NCBI RefSeq assembly: GCF_000336385.2
Contig: NZ_HG424593.1
Coordinates: forward strand, 1-34,700
Origin: Lysobacter antibioticus HS124
Lineage (GTDB): Bacteria; Pseudomonadota; Gammaproteobacteria; Xanthomonadales; Xanthomonadaceae
Direction of reading: 5' to 3'
DNA length: 34,700 nucleotides
The notes under the pieces were generated by a model. The model made no database searches, was not told where the DNA came from, and worked only from the letters and a program-made list of their open reading frames with translations. The position numbers and the translations under genes were made by a program. Shown in pieces: positions 1 through 10,668 of the stretch. Position 1 is the first letter of the stretch. Every line of letters starts with the position of its first letter.

Positions 1-55
1 GCGATACCACGCCGCTTTCCGAAGCCGGCGCCTCCTCCAGAGAAACCATCGCCCT

Positions 56-88
56 AAAACGGCCGAAGCCCGGTGGCCCGGGCTTCGG
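56..88 (-). terminator. Terminator-like hairpin, distal repeat copy
   Basis: CCGAAGCCCGG at 63-73 pairs perfectly with CCGGGCTTCGG at 78-88. Read on the minus strand the stem is followed by CCGTTTTAGGG, a short U-run. It is an exact structural copy of the hairpin at 330-362, 274 bases away, and may be a passive duplicate rather than a used terminator. Confidence 0.45.
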
Positions 89-156
89 TGGCTTGCGCTT
101 GCATACGTCGCTGCGGTTGTCGCGGCTCGCGCCGCTCCTGCAAGAGCCAGCCTTGG

Positions 157-180
157 GTAGGAGCGACGCAAGTCGCGACC
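157..180 (+). repeat. REP-like unit (GCGAC-GCAA-GTCGC hairpin)
   Basis: The unit starts GTAGGAGCGACGCAAG and contains a five-base stem, GCGAC at 163-167 pairing with GTCGC at 172-176 around a GCAA loop. The same unit starts at 3142. Relatives on the other strand lie near 390-416 and 10598-10624. Short imperfect palindromes with a conserved GTAGGAGC head are typical of REP families mobilised by RAYT transposases; no RAYT gene is in the window. Confidence 0.75.
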
Positions 181-239
181 GCAGGACGCGCAGAGGCGAC
201 CGTACCGCCGCCAATCATCGAAGCCGCGACCTCCCGCCT

Positions 240-273
240 GTAGGAGCGGCGTAAGCCGCGACAGCCGCAGCGG
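240..273 (+). repeat. REP-like unit (GCGGC-GTAA-GCCGC hairpin)
   Basis: The unit begins GTAGGAGCGGCGTAAGCC and has a GCGGC/GCCGC stem with a GTAA loop, followed by ACAGCCGCAGCGG. An almost identical unit (GTGA loop) is at 3216-3249, with the same downstream sequence. It is the second REP type of the composite block. Confidence 0.75.
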
Positions 274-329
274 CGCGATACCACGCCGCTTTCCGAAGCC
301 GGCGCCCCCGCCAGAGAAACCATCGCCCC

Positions 330-362
330 AAAACGGCCGAAGCCCGGTGGCCCGGGCTTCGG
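330..362 (-). terminator. Rho-independent terminator of orn
   Basis: An 11-base perfect stem (337-347 with 352-362) with a four-base loop is followed on the minus strand by CCGTTTTGGGG. It lies about 87 bases past the orn stop codon, where a terminator is expected. The U-run is short, so efficiency is uncertain. The hairpin is embedded in the repeat module. Confidence 0.6.
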
Positions 363-448
363 TGGCGTGCGCTTGCGTACGTCGCTGCGGGTGGCCGCGA
401 CTTGCGCCGCTCCTACCCACGCCGGGCGGCGCTTTTTGCAGGCGCCGC

Positions 449-1015
449 TCAGCCCAGGCCGCCCAGCTTGCCCATCGCGCCGCGGTAATGGCGCAGTTCG
501 GCGATCGAGTCCATCACGTCGCTCAGCGCAGTGTGCTTGCTGTCCTTGCTGACCCCGGCCAGCACCTCGGGCGCCCAGCGCCGGGCCAGCTCCTTGATCG
601 TGCTGACGTCGAGGTTGCGGTAATGGAAGTACTTCTCCAGCCGCGGCATGCAGCGGTGCAGGAAGCGGCGGTCCTGGCAGATCGAGTTGCCGCAGATCGG
701 CGACGTGTTCGCGGGCACCCACTGGCCCAGGAACTCCAGGGTGCGGCGCTCGGCCTCCTCCATCGGCACGCCCTGCTCCAGCACCCGCGCCCACAGGCCG
801 GAGCGGCTGTGCTGGTTGCGGTTCCACTCGTCCATCGCCTGCAGGCGCTCCAGCGGATGGGCGATCGCCAGCTCGGGGCCCTCGGCCAGCACGTTGAGCT
901 GCGCGTCGGTGACCACGGTGGCGATTTCCAGGATCGAATCCCGGTCGGTGTCCAGGCCGGTCATCTCCAGATCGATCCAGATCAGCCGGTGCTCGTGCCC
1001 AGTCTTGTCGGTCAT
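449..1015 (-). CDS. orn: Oligoribonuclease (3'-to-5' exoribonuclease)
   Basis: A 188-residue protein, normal length for Orn. It degrades two- to five-nucleotide RNAs, including pGpG from cyclic-di-GMP breakdown, to mononucleotides in the cytoplasm. The DEDDh exonuclease motifs are all visible: D15 and E17 in [10 protein letters not shown]115 in SICQDRRF, and H161 and D166 in [11 protein letters not shown]. The segments [12 protein letters not shown] and TSPICGNSI are hallmarks of the family. The ATG at 1015 begins [18 protein letters not shown]. An upstream in-frame extension exists but runs through the divergent DUF2721 gene and has no family similarity, so it was rejected. The gene is divergent from 1085 with a 69-base gap, and a repeat-borne hairpin follows its stop. 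Confidence 0.97.
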   Translation of the reverse strand: MTDKTGHEHRLIWIDLEMTGLDTDRDSILEIATVVTDAQLNVLAEGPELAIAHPLERLQAMDEWNRNQHSRSGLWARVLEQGVPMEEAERRTLEFLGQWVPANTSPICGNSICQDRRFLHRCMPRLEKYFHYRNLDVSTIKELARRWAPEVLAGVSKDSKHTALSDVMDSIAELRHYRGAMGKLGGLG

Positions 1016-1084
1016 AGCCTCGCCGTCGTGTCCGTGTCGCGGCATGATAGCCGACAGCCCCGCCGCCCCGCTTTCCGCACCGCA

Positions 1085-1570
1085 ATGAGCCAGACCGCCG
1101 CCTACGCCCACTACGCGATCCTGACCGCGATGCTGGCCCCCGCGTTCTTCCTGACCGCGACCGCCTCGCTGCTGCTGTCGGCCAACAACCGCCTGGCCCG
1201 GGTCATCGACCGCGCGCGGGTGCTGCTGAAGGAGCTGGCCGAGACCGAGGACGCCGAGGAGCGCGAGCTGATCGAGCGCCACATCCTGCGCCAGAAGCGC
1301 CGCAGCCGGATCATCCTGCGCGGCAGCCAGCTGCTTTACACGGCGATCAGCTTCTTCGTCGGCACCAGCCTCAGCGTCGCCGGCGACGCCTTCCTCGGCT
1401 ACCGGCTCGGCGCGATCCCGACCGCGCTGGCCGCGCTCGGCGTGCTGGCGATGTTCGCCGCCAGCCTGCTGCTGGCGCGCGAGTCGGCGCTCGCGGTCGA
1501 GGCGGTCAACGAAGAGATGGACCACGGCCATGCCAGCGCGATGAAGCGCTGGGCCAAGCCGCGCGCCTGA
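1085..1570 (+). CDS. DUF2721 family membrane protein, copy 1
   Basis: A 161-residue integral membrane protein with the DUF2721 pattern. There is an N-terminal hydrophobic helix, [20 protein letters not shown], followed directly by [15 protein letters not shown] charged, Glu/Arg-rich cytoplasmic-looking segment (about residues 45-75) precedes two more hydrophobic segments (about 80-100 and 108-130). The molecular function of the family is unknown. The ATG follows the divergent orn promoter region. The neighbour at 1635 is a clear paralogue with the same [10 protein letters not shown] and NNRLAR motifs, so the pair arose by tandem duplication or is kept as a heteromeric pair. No catalytic residues can be identified. 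Confidence 0.85.
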   Translation: MSQTAAYAHYAILTAMLAPAFFLTATASLLLSANNRLARVIDRARVLLKELAETEDAEERELIERHILRQKRRSRIILRGSQLLYTAISFFVGTSLSVAGDAFLGYRLGAIPTALAALGVLAMFAASLLLARESALAVEAVNEEMDHGHASAMKRWAKPRA

Positions 1571-1634
1571 GCCCCTCCGCCGCCGTTGCCGCATCATTGC
1601 CCGGCCCCACATCGCCGCCCTCCCGGAGCCCGCC

Positions 1635-2114
1635 ATGCCCGACCCGCTGCAACTGAGCCAGCACTACAGCGTGGTCTCGGCGATGATCACGCCGGCGTTC
1701 TTCCTGACCGCGACCGCTTCCTTGCTGGTGTCGTCGAACAACCGCCTGGCGCGCATCGTCGACCGCCTGCGCCAGCAGTTGGCGACCCTGGAATCGACCC
1801 GCGACGAGGCGACCCGGCAGTATCTGGAGGCGCGCATCATCCTGCACCGGCGACGGGTGCGGCTGGTGCTGATTTGCCTGCAGTTGCTGTACGGCGCGAT
1901 GACCGCCTTCGTCGCCACCAGCCTGGCGATCGGCATCGACCAGTTCACCGAATTCCGCTACCTGCGCGGCGTGCCGACCGGGCTGGCGATGTGCGGCGTG
2001 CTGCTGGTGCTGGCGGCCTCGATCAACCTCGGTCGCGAGGCGCGGATGAGCGTGACCATGCTCGACGCCGAGGTGAAGCGCGAGTTCGACCGCGACAACC
2101 CGCCGCGGCCGTGA
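1635..2114 (+). CDS. DUF2721 family membrane protein, copy 2
   Basis: A 159-residue paralogue of the protein at 1085. Shared landmarks are the first helix [18 protein letters not shown], the [15 protein letters not shown] segment, the basic [18 protein letters not shown] turn and a third helix [17 protein letters not shown]. It starts 64 bases after copy 1 stops, on the same strand, so the two are probably co-transcribed. The start [14 protein letters not shown] fits the aligned start of copy 1 ([13 protein letters not shown]). Function is unknown. Copy 2 converges on tadA, leaving only a ten-base gap between stop codons. Confidence 0.85.
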   Translation: MPDPLQLSQHYSVVSAMITPAFFLTATASLLVSSNNRLARIVDRLRQQLATLESTRDEATRQYLEARIILHRRRVRLVLICLQLLYGAMTAFVATSLAIGIDQFTEFRYLRGVPTGLAMCGVLLVLAASINLGREARMSVTMLDAEVKREFDRDNPPRP

Positions 2115-2124
2115 CGCGTCACGC

Positions 2125-3360
<1,236 letters not shown>

Positions 3361-3379
3361 GGTCGGCCGCGGCTGTCAG

Positions 3380-4162
3380 CTACAGAGTGGGAACAGTGCC
3401 GCCGTCGATCCGGTACTCGGCCCCTGCGATCGAAGCCGATCGCGGAGACGCCAGGAAGACGATCAAATCTGCGACTTCCTGGGGTTGTGCGGGTCGACCC
3501 ACGGGAATTCCTCCCAGCCAATCCATGATGATTTTCTTGCCGCCCTCGTAGTCCGTTCCTGCCTGATCGGCCGTCCGCCGGGCAAACGCGACGGATGCCT
3601 CGGTCTCGATCCAGCCCGGCGCCACGCTCAGCACCCGAACGCCCTTGGGCGTCACCTCGCGCGCCAGCGACTTGCTGTACGTCGTGAGGGCCGCCTTGGC
3701 CGCTGCATAGGCGGTGGTGGACTCCGGCAGAGGCAGCACGCGCTGGATGGAGCTGACGTGGATGATGACTCCCGACCCTTGAGCCAGCATCGCTGGCAGC
3801 AGCGCACGATCCAGGCGTACCGCAGGCATCAAATTCAGATTCAGCTCGGCGAACCAGTACTCATCGCTGATCGCAGCGAAACCGCCGCCGGGCGTCTTCG
3901 ACCCGCCGAGCACGTTGATCAAGATGTCGACGCCACCCCAATCCTGCAGGATGGTCCGAGCGAGGTGACTCGTACCTTCCGCCGTCGACAGGTCGGCGGC
4001 CACATAGTCGACGCCCTCCACCGGCTCCGCCGGCACGGTGCGTGCGGAGGTCGCCACCCGAGCGCCGGCCTCCGCAAGCGTTTTAACGACTGCAGCGCCC
4101 AGGCCCAGCGTGCCGCCGGTGACCAAAGCACGCAGGCCATTCAGGCGAAGGTCGAAGCTCAT
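3380..4162 (-). CDS. SDR family NAD(P)-dependent oxidoreductase
   Basis: A 260-residue classical short-chain dehydrogenase/reductase. The cofactor motif TGGTLGLG is at 15-22, the structural N110 lies in ELNLNLM, Ser137/138 is in IIHVSSIQR, and the catalytic pair Y152-x3-K156 is in AYAAAKAAL. A PGWIET segment and a C-terminal DGGTVPTL complete the fold. Residue 39 (TSAR context) suggests NADPH binding, but this is only an inference. Substrate is unknown. The ATG overlaps the stop of the NTF2-like gene as ATGA, so translation is probably coupled. The gene sits in the less GC-rich accessory block under likely control of the divergent LysR regulator. Confidence 0.9.
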   Translation of the reverse strand: MSFDLRLNGLRALVTGGTLGLGAAVVKTLAEAGARVATSARTVPAEPVEGVDYVAADLSTAEGTSHLARTILQDWGGVDILINVLGGSKTPGGGFAAISDEYWFAELNLNLMPAVRLDRALLPAMLAQGSGVIIHVSSIQRVLPLPESTTAYAAAKAALTTYSKSLAREVTPKGVRVLSVAPGWIETEASVAFARRTADQAGTDYEGGKKIIMDWLGGIPVGRPAQPQEVADLIVFLASPRSASIAGAEYRIDGGTVPTL

Positions 4163-4485
4163 GCCGTGATCTCCAGCGATGCGATCAGGCCGCGTTCCAG
4201 GCGAAAGCGGTAAGACAGAACGATCGGGCTGCCCGGGAAGTTGCCGCTGACGTTGGCGCGGACGAGTTGAAAGCCGTCCTCCCGCTCGATGGCGAACGGC
4301 ACGCTCGTCGCGCTGTACTTGGCCGATGCCTCGGCCAGAAAGGCTTTGATCGCGTCGATGCCGGTGTAGGTGTGCCCGTCGTCCTTCATGACGGCTTGCG
4401 CCGTGAAGCAATGCGCCAAGGCTTCAGGGGTGTGTTCGGCCGCGAAGTACGCGGCAATCGGCTCGGGGAGAGTCAGGGTGTCCAT
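4159..4485 (-). CDS. NTF2-like / SnoaL-like domain protein
   Basis: A 108-residue single-domain protein with the pattern of the NTF2-like superfamily. An N-terminal helix (IAAYFAAEHTPEALAHCF) precedes AQAVMKDDGHTYTGIDAIKAFL and strands ending RFRLERGLIASLEI. Members act as small-molecule cyclases, isomerases or binding proteins; no specific function can be assigned. It is the promoter-proximal gene of a two-gene operon, with its stop overlapping the SDR start. It is divergent from the LysR gene across a 102-base gap. GGAA nine bases before the ATG may be the ribosome binding site. Confidence 0.85.
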   Translation of the reverse strand: MDTLTLPEPIAAYFAAEHTPEALAHCFTAQAVMKDDGHTYTGIDAIKAFLAEASAKYSATSVPFAIEREDGFQLVRANVSGNFPGSPIVLSYRFRLERGLIASLEITA

Positions 4486-4529
4486 GTCGTCGGTTCCGTG
4501 GGGCCAGTGGAGGCCTCAGGATGCGCGTC

Positions 4530-4550
4530 GGCATTAATTCAGTGAATGCC
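4530..4550. promoter_or_regulatory. Imperfect palindrome, candidate LysR operator
   Basis: GGCATT at 4530-4535 is matched by AATGCC at 4545-4550, and inside lies ATTCA-G-TGAAT at 4537-4547. It includes a T-N11-A spacing (T4534 to A4546), the usual core of LysR-type binding sites. It lies between the divergent genes. A TAGAAT at 4552-4557 could be the -10 box for the LysR gene. Confidence 0.55.
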
Positions 4551-4567
4551 CTAGAATCCGTATGGGC

Positions 4568-4583
4568 TATGTAGGAATACATA
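4568..4583. promoter_or_regulatory. Inverted repeat over the LysR-gene ribosome binding region
   Basis: TATGTA at 4568-4573 and TACATA at 4578-4583 form a perfect six-base stem around GGAA. It ends four bases before the ATG of the LysR gene. The only Shine-Dalgarno-like bases (TAGGAA) are in the stem end and loop. It could be a second protein-binding site or an mRNA hairpin affecting translation. Confidence 0.45.
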
Positions 4584-4587
4584 CATA

Positions 4588-5499
4588 ATGCGCGGATCCG
4601 ACTTCGCTGAGCTGAAGGCCTTCGTAGCCGTCGTGGAGCGCCAGAGCTTTGCCCGGGCGGCCGAGTACCTGGGCCTGTCGCCTTCGGCACTCAGCCAGAC
4701 GATCCGGCAGCTCGAAGACCGCATCGGCGCCCGCCTGCTGAATCGCACGACGCGAAGCGTCGCGCCATCGGCAAGCGGCGAACGGCTTTACCGGCGCATA
4801 GCGCCGTTGATTCGGGAGATGGCGGCGGCCGTCGCCGAAGCCAGCGAGGCGACCGGGCAGATGAGCGGCACGCTGCGGATCAACACGCTGGGGATCGCCG
4901 CCCGGACCATCATCGCGCCCCGGCTTTCGCGCTTCCATCAAGCGCACCCCGACGTGGTTCTGGACATCGTGGTCGACGATGCGCTGGCCGACATCGTCGC
5001 CGGGCGCTTCGACGCGGGCATCCGCGTGGGCGGGCAGCTCGAAAAGGACATGGTGGCCGTGCGTCTTACGCCGGACCTGGACATGGTGGCCGTGGCGTCC
5101 CCGGACTACCTCGCGCGTCGGGGAACCCCCAAGTCGCCCGCCGAGTTGCACGGCCACGCCTGCATCAACTGGCGGCTGCAGATGGACGGCAGGCACTATC
5201 GCTGGGAGTTCGAGAAACGAGGACAACGACTCGAAGTCGCCGTGGACGGCCCCGTCGTCACCAATCACGCCGACATCGGCATTGCGGCTGCATTGGGCGG
5301 GCTCGGCATCGCCTATCACTTCGAGCGAGATGGCGTGGCCGAACTCTTGGCCCAGGGACGGCTGGTCCAGGTCCTGGCGGACTGGTCGATCTCGCGCCCA
5401 GGCCTATTCCTCTACTACCCGAACCGGCAGCATCGACCGGCCCTGCTGGGCGCGTTCATCGACTGTCTGTTGGATCGAAAACCGTTCGATCGGCTCTAG
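4588..5499 (+). CDS. LysR family transcriptional regulator
   Basis: A 303-residue LysR-type regulator of standard length. The winged helix-turn-helix spans about residues 8-65: ELKAFVAVVERQSFARAAEY, LSPSALSQTIRQLEDRIGAR and LLNRTTRSVAPSASGERL. The effector-binding domain follows (GTLRINTLGIAARTIIAPRL and onward). SVAPSASGE and the sequence around GRFDAGIRVG resemble the subgroup that controls adjacent SDR/oxidoreductase genes. It is divergent from the NTF2-SDR operon, the classical arrangement for a LysR regulator and its target. The effector is unknown. Base composition is visibly less GC-rich than in flanking housekeeping genes, like the operon it faces. Confidence 0.95.
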   Translation: MRGSDFAELKAFVAVVERQSFARAAEYLGLSPSALSQTIRQLEDRIGARLLNRTTRSVAPSASGERLYRRIAPLIREMAAAVAEASEATGQMSGTLRINTLGIAARTIIAPRLSRFHQAHPDVVLDIVVDDALADIVAGRFDAGIRVGGQLEKDMVAVRLTPDLDMVAVASPDYLARRGTPKSPAELHGHACINWRLQMDGRHYRWEFEKRGQRLEVAVDGPVVTNHADIGIAAALGGLGIAYHFERDGVAELLAQGRLVQVLADWSISRPGLFLYYPNRQHRPALLGAFIDCLLDRKPFDRL

Positions 5500-5518
5500 G
5501 CCCCAGGAAAGGGCACCC

Positions 5519-5740
5519 ATGAGCGACGACGCGTCGAGCTTTCCCGGGGCGGCTTTCCCGAGGAGACTTTTGCCGTCAAAGACCGGCTTAGTCTGGATCG
5601 CAAACGCAAGGGTCTCGACCCGGTTCTCCGGTTCCTACCATCGGCGCTACCGCCAGCCTGTTCTGCTGGCCGGCGATAGTCACCGCGAGCTGCCGACGTA
5701 CTTATTTCCGAATCAACACGCCCTGACGAGCTTTCGATAG
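5519..5740 (+). CDS. Small hypothetical ORF (73 residues) between the LysR gene and guaA
   Basis: The ATG at 5519 follows AGGAAAGG six bases upstream, a strong ribosome binding site, 19 bases after the LysR-gene stop. The product begins MSDDASSFPGAAFPRR, is basic in the middle (SGSYHRRYRQ) and ends in ALTSFR. I recognise no family. The codons use more A and T than neighbouring genes, so it could equally be a decayed fragment left at an island junction. The stretch 5500-5768 contains nothing else I can support. Confidence 0.35.
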   Translation: MSDDASSFPGAAFPRRLLPSKTGLVWIANARVSTRFSGSYHRRYRQPVLLAGDSHRELPTYLFPNQHALTSFR

Positions 5741-5768
5741 CTGGCGATAGCCCCCACAGGGCCTGACT

Positions 5769-7337
5769 TCACTCCCACTCGATCGTCGCCGGCGGCTTGC
5801 CGCTGATGTCGTAGACCACGCGCGAGACGCCGCGCAGTTCGTTGATGATCCGGTTCGACACCGTGCCGAGGAAATCGTACGGCAGGTGCGCCCAGTGCGC
5901 GGTCATGAAGTCGATGGTCTCGACCGCGCGCAGCGCGATCACCCATTCGTAGGCGCGGGCGTCGCCGACCACGCCGACCGACTTGACCGGCAGGAACACC
6001 GCGAAGGCCTGGCTGGTCTTGTCGTACAGGCCGGCCTTGCGCAGTTCGTCGATGAAGATGTGGTCGGCGCGGGCCAGCAGGTCGGCGTATTCGGGCTTGA
6101 CCTCGCCGAGGATGCGCACGCCCAGGCCCGGGCCCGGGAACGGATGGCGGTAGACCATCTCGCGCGGCAGGCCGAGTTCGACGCCCAGGCGCCGCACTTC
6201 GTCCTTGAACAGTTCGCGCAGCGGCTCGACCAGGCCGAGCTTCATGTCCTCGGGCAAGCCGCCGACGTTGTGGTGGCTCTTGATCACGTGGGCCTTGCCG
6301 GTCTTGCTGCCGGCCGACTCGATCACGTCGGGGTAGATGGTGCCCTGCGCCAGCCATTTGGCGTTCGCAAGCTTGGCCGACTCTTCGTCGAAGATTTCGA
6401 CGAACAGGTTGCCGATGATCTTGCGCTTGGCCTCCGGGTCGCTGACCCCGGCCAGCTTGGCGAAGTAGCGGTCGGCGGCGTTGACCCGCACCACCTTGAC
6501 GCCCATGTGCTCGGCGAACATCGCCATCACCTGGTCGCCTTCGTTGTAGCGCAGCAGGCCGGTGTCGACGAACACGCAGGTCAGCTGGTCGCCGATCGCC
6601 TTGTGCAGCAGCGCCGCGACCACCGAGGAATCGACCCCGCCGGACAGGCCGAGGATGACCTCGTCCTGGCCGACCTGCTCGCGCACGCGGGCGATCTGGT
6701 CGTCGATGATGTGGGCGGCGGTCCACAGAGTCTGGCAGCCGCAGATATCGACCACGAAGCGGCGCAGCAGGGTCAGGCCCTGCTTGGTGTGGGTGACTTC
6801 GGGATGGAACTGCACGCCGTACCAGCGGCGCGCGTCGTCGGCGAAGGCGGCGACCGGGATGCGGTCGGTCTTGGCGGTGACGACGAAGCCTTCCGGCGCC
6901 TTGGCGACGTGGTCGCCATGGCTCATCCACACGTCCAGGCGCGGCGGCGAACCCGGGTGATCCTTGAGCCCGTCGAACAAACGGTCCTGGGCCACCAACT
7001 GCACTTCGGCATGGCCGAACTCGCGTTGGTCGGCGGCCTCGGTGGCGCCGCCGAGCTGCACCGCCATGGTCTGCATGCCGTAGCAGATGCCGAGGATCGG
7101 CAGGCCGGCGTCGAACACCTGCTGCGGTGCGCGCGGCGAATCCTGCTCGGTGGTCGACTCCGGGCCGCCCGACAGGATGATGCCCTTGGCGCCGTAGGCG
7201 GCGATTTCGGCCGGATCGTGGTCCCAGGCCCAGATTTCGCAGTACACGCCCAGTTCGCGGATGCGGCGGGCGATCAGCTGGGTGTACTGCGCGCCGAAAT
7301 CGAGGATCAGGATTTTGTCGCTGTGGATGTCGGTCAT
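5769..7337 (-). CDS. guaA: GMP synthase (glutamine-hydrolysing)
   Basis: A 522-residue enzyme that aminates XMP to GMP using glutamine and ATP. The class I amidotransferase domain has nucleophile C85 in ILGICYGMQ and the H178/E180 pair in VQFHPEVTH. The ATP pyrophosphatase domain carries the P-loop LSGGVDSS at 231-238. The C-terminal dimerisation domain ends [11 protein letters not shown], as expected. It lies downstream of guaB on the same strand, separated by about 160 bases filled by a heptad repeat array. The less GC-rich accessory block begins directly beyond its stop codon; the 3' end of guaA is a known integration site for genomic islands. Confidence 0.98.
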   Translation of the reverse strand: MTDIHSDKILILDFGAQYTQLIARRIRELGVYCEIWAWDHDPAEIAAYGAKGIILSGGPESTTEQDSPRAPQQVFDAGLPILGICYGMQTMAVQLGGATEAADQREFGHAEVQLVAQDRLFDGLKDHPGSPPRLDVWMSHGDHVAKAPEGFVVTAKTDRIPVAAFADDARRWYGVQFHPEVTHTKQGLTLLRRFVVDICGCQTLWTAAHIIDDQIARVREQVGQDEVILGLSGGVDSSVVAALLHKAIGDQLTCVFVDTGLLRYNEGDQVMAMFAEHMGVKVVRVNAADRYFAKLAGVSDPEAKRKIIGNLFVEIFDEESAKLANAKWLAQGTIYPDVIESAGSKTGKAHVIKSHHNVGGLPEDMKLGLVEPLRELFKDEVRRLGVELGLPREMVYRHPFPGPGLGVRILGEVKPEYADLLARADHIFIDELRKAGLYDKTSQAFAVFLPVKSVGVVGDARAYEWVIALRAVETIDFMTAHWAHLPYDFLGTVSNRIINELRGVSRVVYDISGKPPATIEWE

Positions 7338-7343
7338 GGGGCC

Positions 7344-7492
7344 GGGATTAGGGAGTGGGGATTCGCAAAAGCGTCGGTTCGAACAACGGATGCGGGATTC
7401 GCCGAATAGACATGGGTTAGCGGGGGATCGAGGCGCCGGACTTTGCCGAATCGCCCATCCCGAATCCCGGCTCCATCCATCCCGAATCCCGC
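7344..7492. repeat. GGGATTC heptad array between guaB and guaA
   Basis: Plus-strand copies (GGGATTAGGGAGTGGGGATTC at 7344-7364, and GCGGGATTC near 7394) face complementary copies (CATCCCGAATCCCGG and CATCCCGAATCCCGC within 7455-7492). The arms can form a large hairpin or cruciform. No gene is present in this gap. Confidence 0.75.
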
Positions 7493-7500
7493 GCGCCGGC

Positions 7501-10033
<2,533 letters not shown>

Positions 10034-10181
10034 GCGGGTCGGCGCTGAGGTAGAGTCGGGGCCGCGCATTATCGCTCATTCCCCGCGCCGGTTTTGCCGC
10101 GGGGCGCTCGCGCCGGGCCCGCCGCCGCGCTGCCGCTCCCTTCTTCCCGCCCTGCCCGCACGATTCCACGAGTCCGCCGCC

Positions 10182-10517
10182 ATGACCCACCCCGCCCCGC
10201 CCGCCGACCACGCCCCGCGCGACCACGAGACCCTGGCCATCGAGGCTGCCGCCTTCCGCCGGCTGCTCGCCCACCTGATGCAGGAGCGCCCGGAGGTGCA
10301 GAACATCGACTTGATGATCCTGGCCGGCTTCTGTCGCAACTGCCTGGCCGACTGGTACCGCGAGGCCGCCGAGGCGCGCGGCATCGCCATGAGCAAGGAC
10401 GAGGCGCGCGAGGCGGTGTACGGCATGCCATTCGCGCAGTGGAAGGCGCAGCACCAGAAGGACGCCACGCCGGAGCAGCTGGCCGCGTTCGAGGCGGCAC
10501 AGCAGCGGCACGCTTGA
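10182..10517 (+). CDS. DUF1244 domain protein
   Basis: A 111-residue cytoplasmic protein. The DUF1244 core is clear: AAAFRRLLAHLMQERPEVQN, then IDLMILAGFCRNCLADWY, then MSKDEAREAVYGMPFAQWKA. The paired cysteines in the GFCRNCLADW motif are conserved in the family and could bind a metal, but the function is not known. The N-terminal 17 residues (MTHPAPPADHAPRDHET) are low-complexity. It is divergent from folD with a 148-base gap in which I see no clear promoter boxes. Confidence 0.88.
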   Translation: MTHPAPPADHAPRDHETLAIEAAAFRRLLAHLMQERPEVQNIDLMILAGFCRNCLADWYREAAEARGIAMSKDEAREAVYGMPFAQWKAQHQKDATPEQLAAFEAAQQRHA

Positions 10518-10597
10518 ACGAGCGGCGGCTTCGGTCGCCTGCGCTCGCGCACGCCGCTGCTACAGGAAGGCGGCGGCGCGGCGAGATCGGAGCATGG

Positions 10598-10668
10598 CGG
10601 TCGCGGCTTGCGCCGCTCCTACCCCGTCCCGGCGCCCCCCTCAATCCCCAATCCCCAATCCCGGCCAC
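10598..10668. repeat. REP unit and one-sided heptad array
   Basis: At 10598-10624 lies a minus-oriented REP-like unit (GCGGCTTGCGCCGCTCCTAC), followed at about 10636-10665 by CAATCCCCAATCCCCAATCCCGG, the complement of the heptad motif. The block separates the convergent DUF1244 and DUF2272 genes and overlaps neither. Confidence 0.7.

Larger units (their letters stand above)
1..391. repeat. Duplicated intergenic repeat block with a 274-base period
   Basis: Bases 1-117 and 275-391 are near-identical direct copies. Both begin GCGATACCACGCCG, contain AGAAACCATCGCCC, a hairpin of CCGAAGCCCGG with its complement, and end in TACGTCGCTGCGG. The first copy begins at the window edge, so the block probably extends further left. 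REP-like units lie between the copies (157-180 and 240-273). No credible gene is present in 1-448. Part of the same composite recurs at 3142-3360. Confidence 0.85.

Noticed and set aside
1-391. Possible CRISPR array because of regularly spaced repeats
   Set aside because: There are only two copies of a long unit, no short uniform repeats with unique spacers, and no cas genes.
3383-3392. GAGTGGGAA near the SDR stop resembling the guaA tail (GAGTGGGAGTGA)
   Set aside because: Only about nine bases match and the orientation is inverted relative to the guaA tail, so it cannot be the second attachment site of an integrated element.
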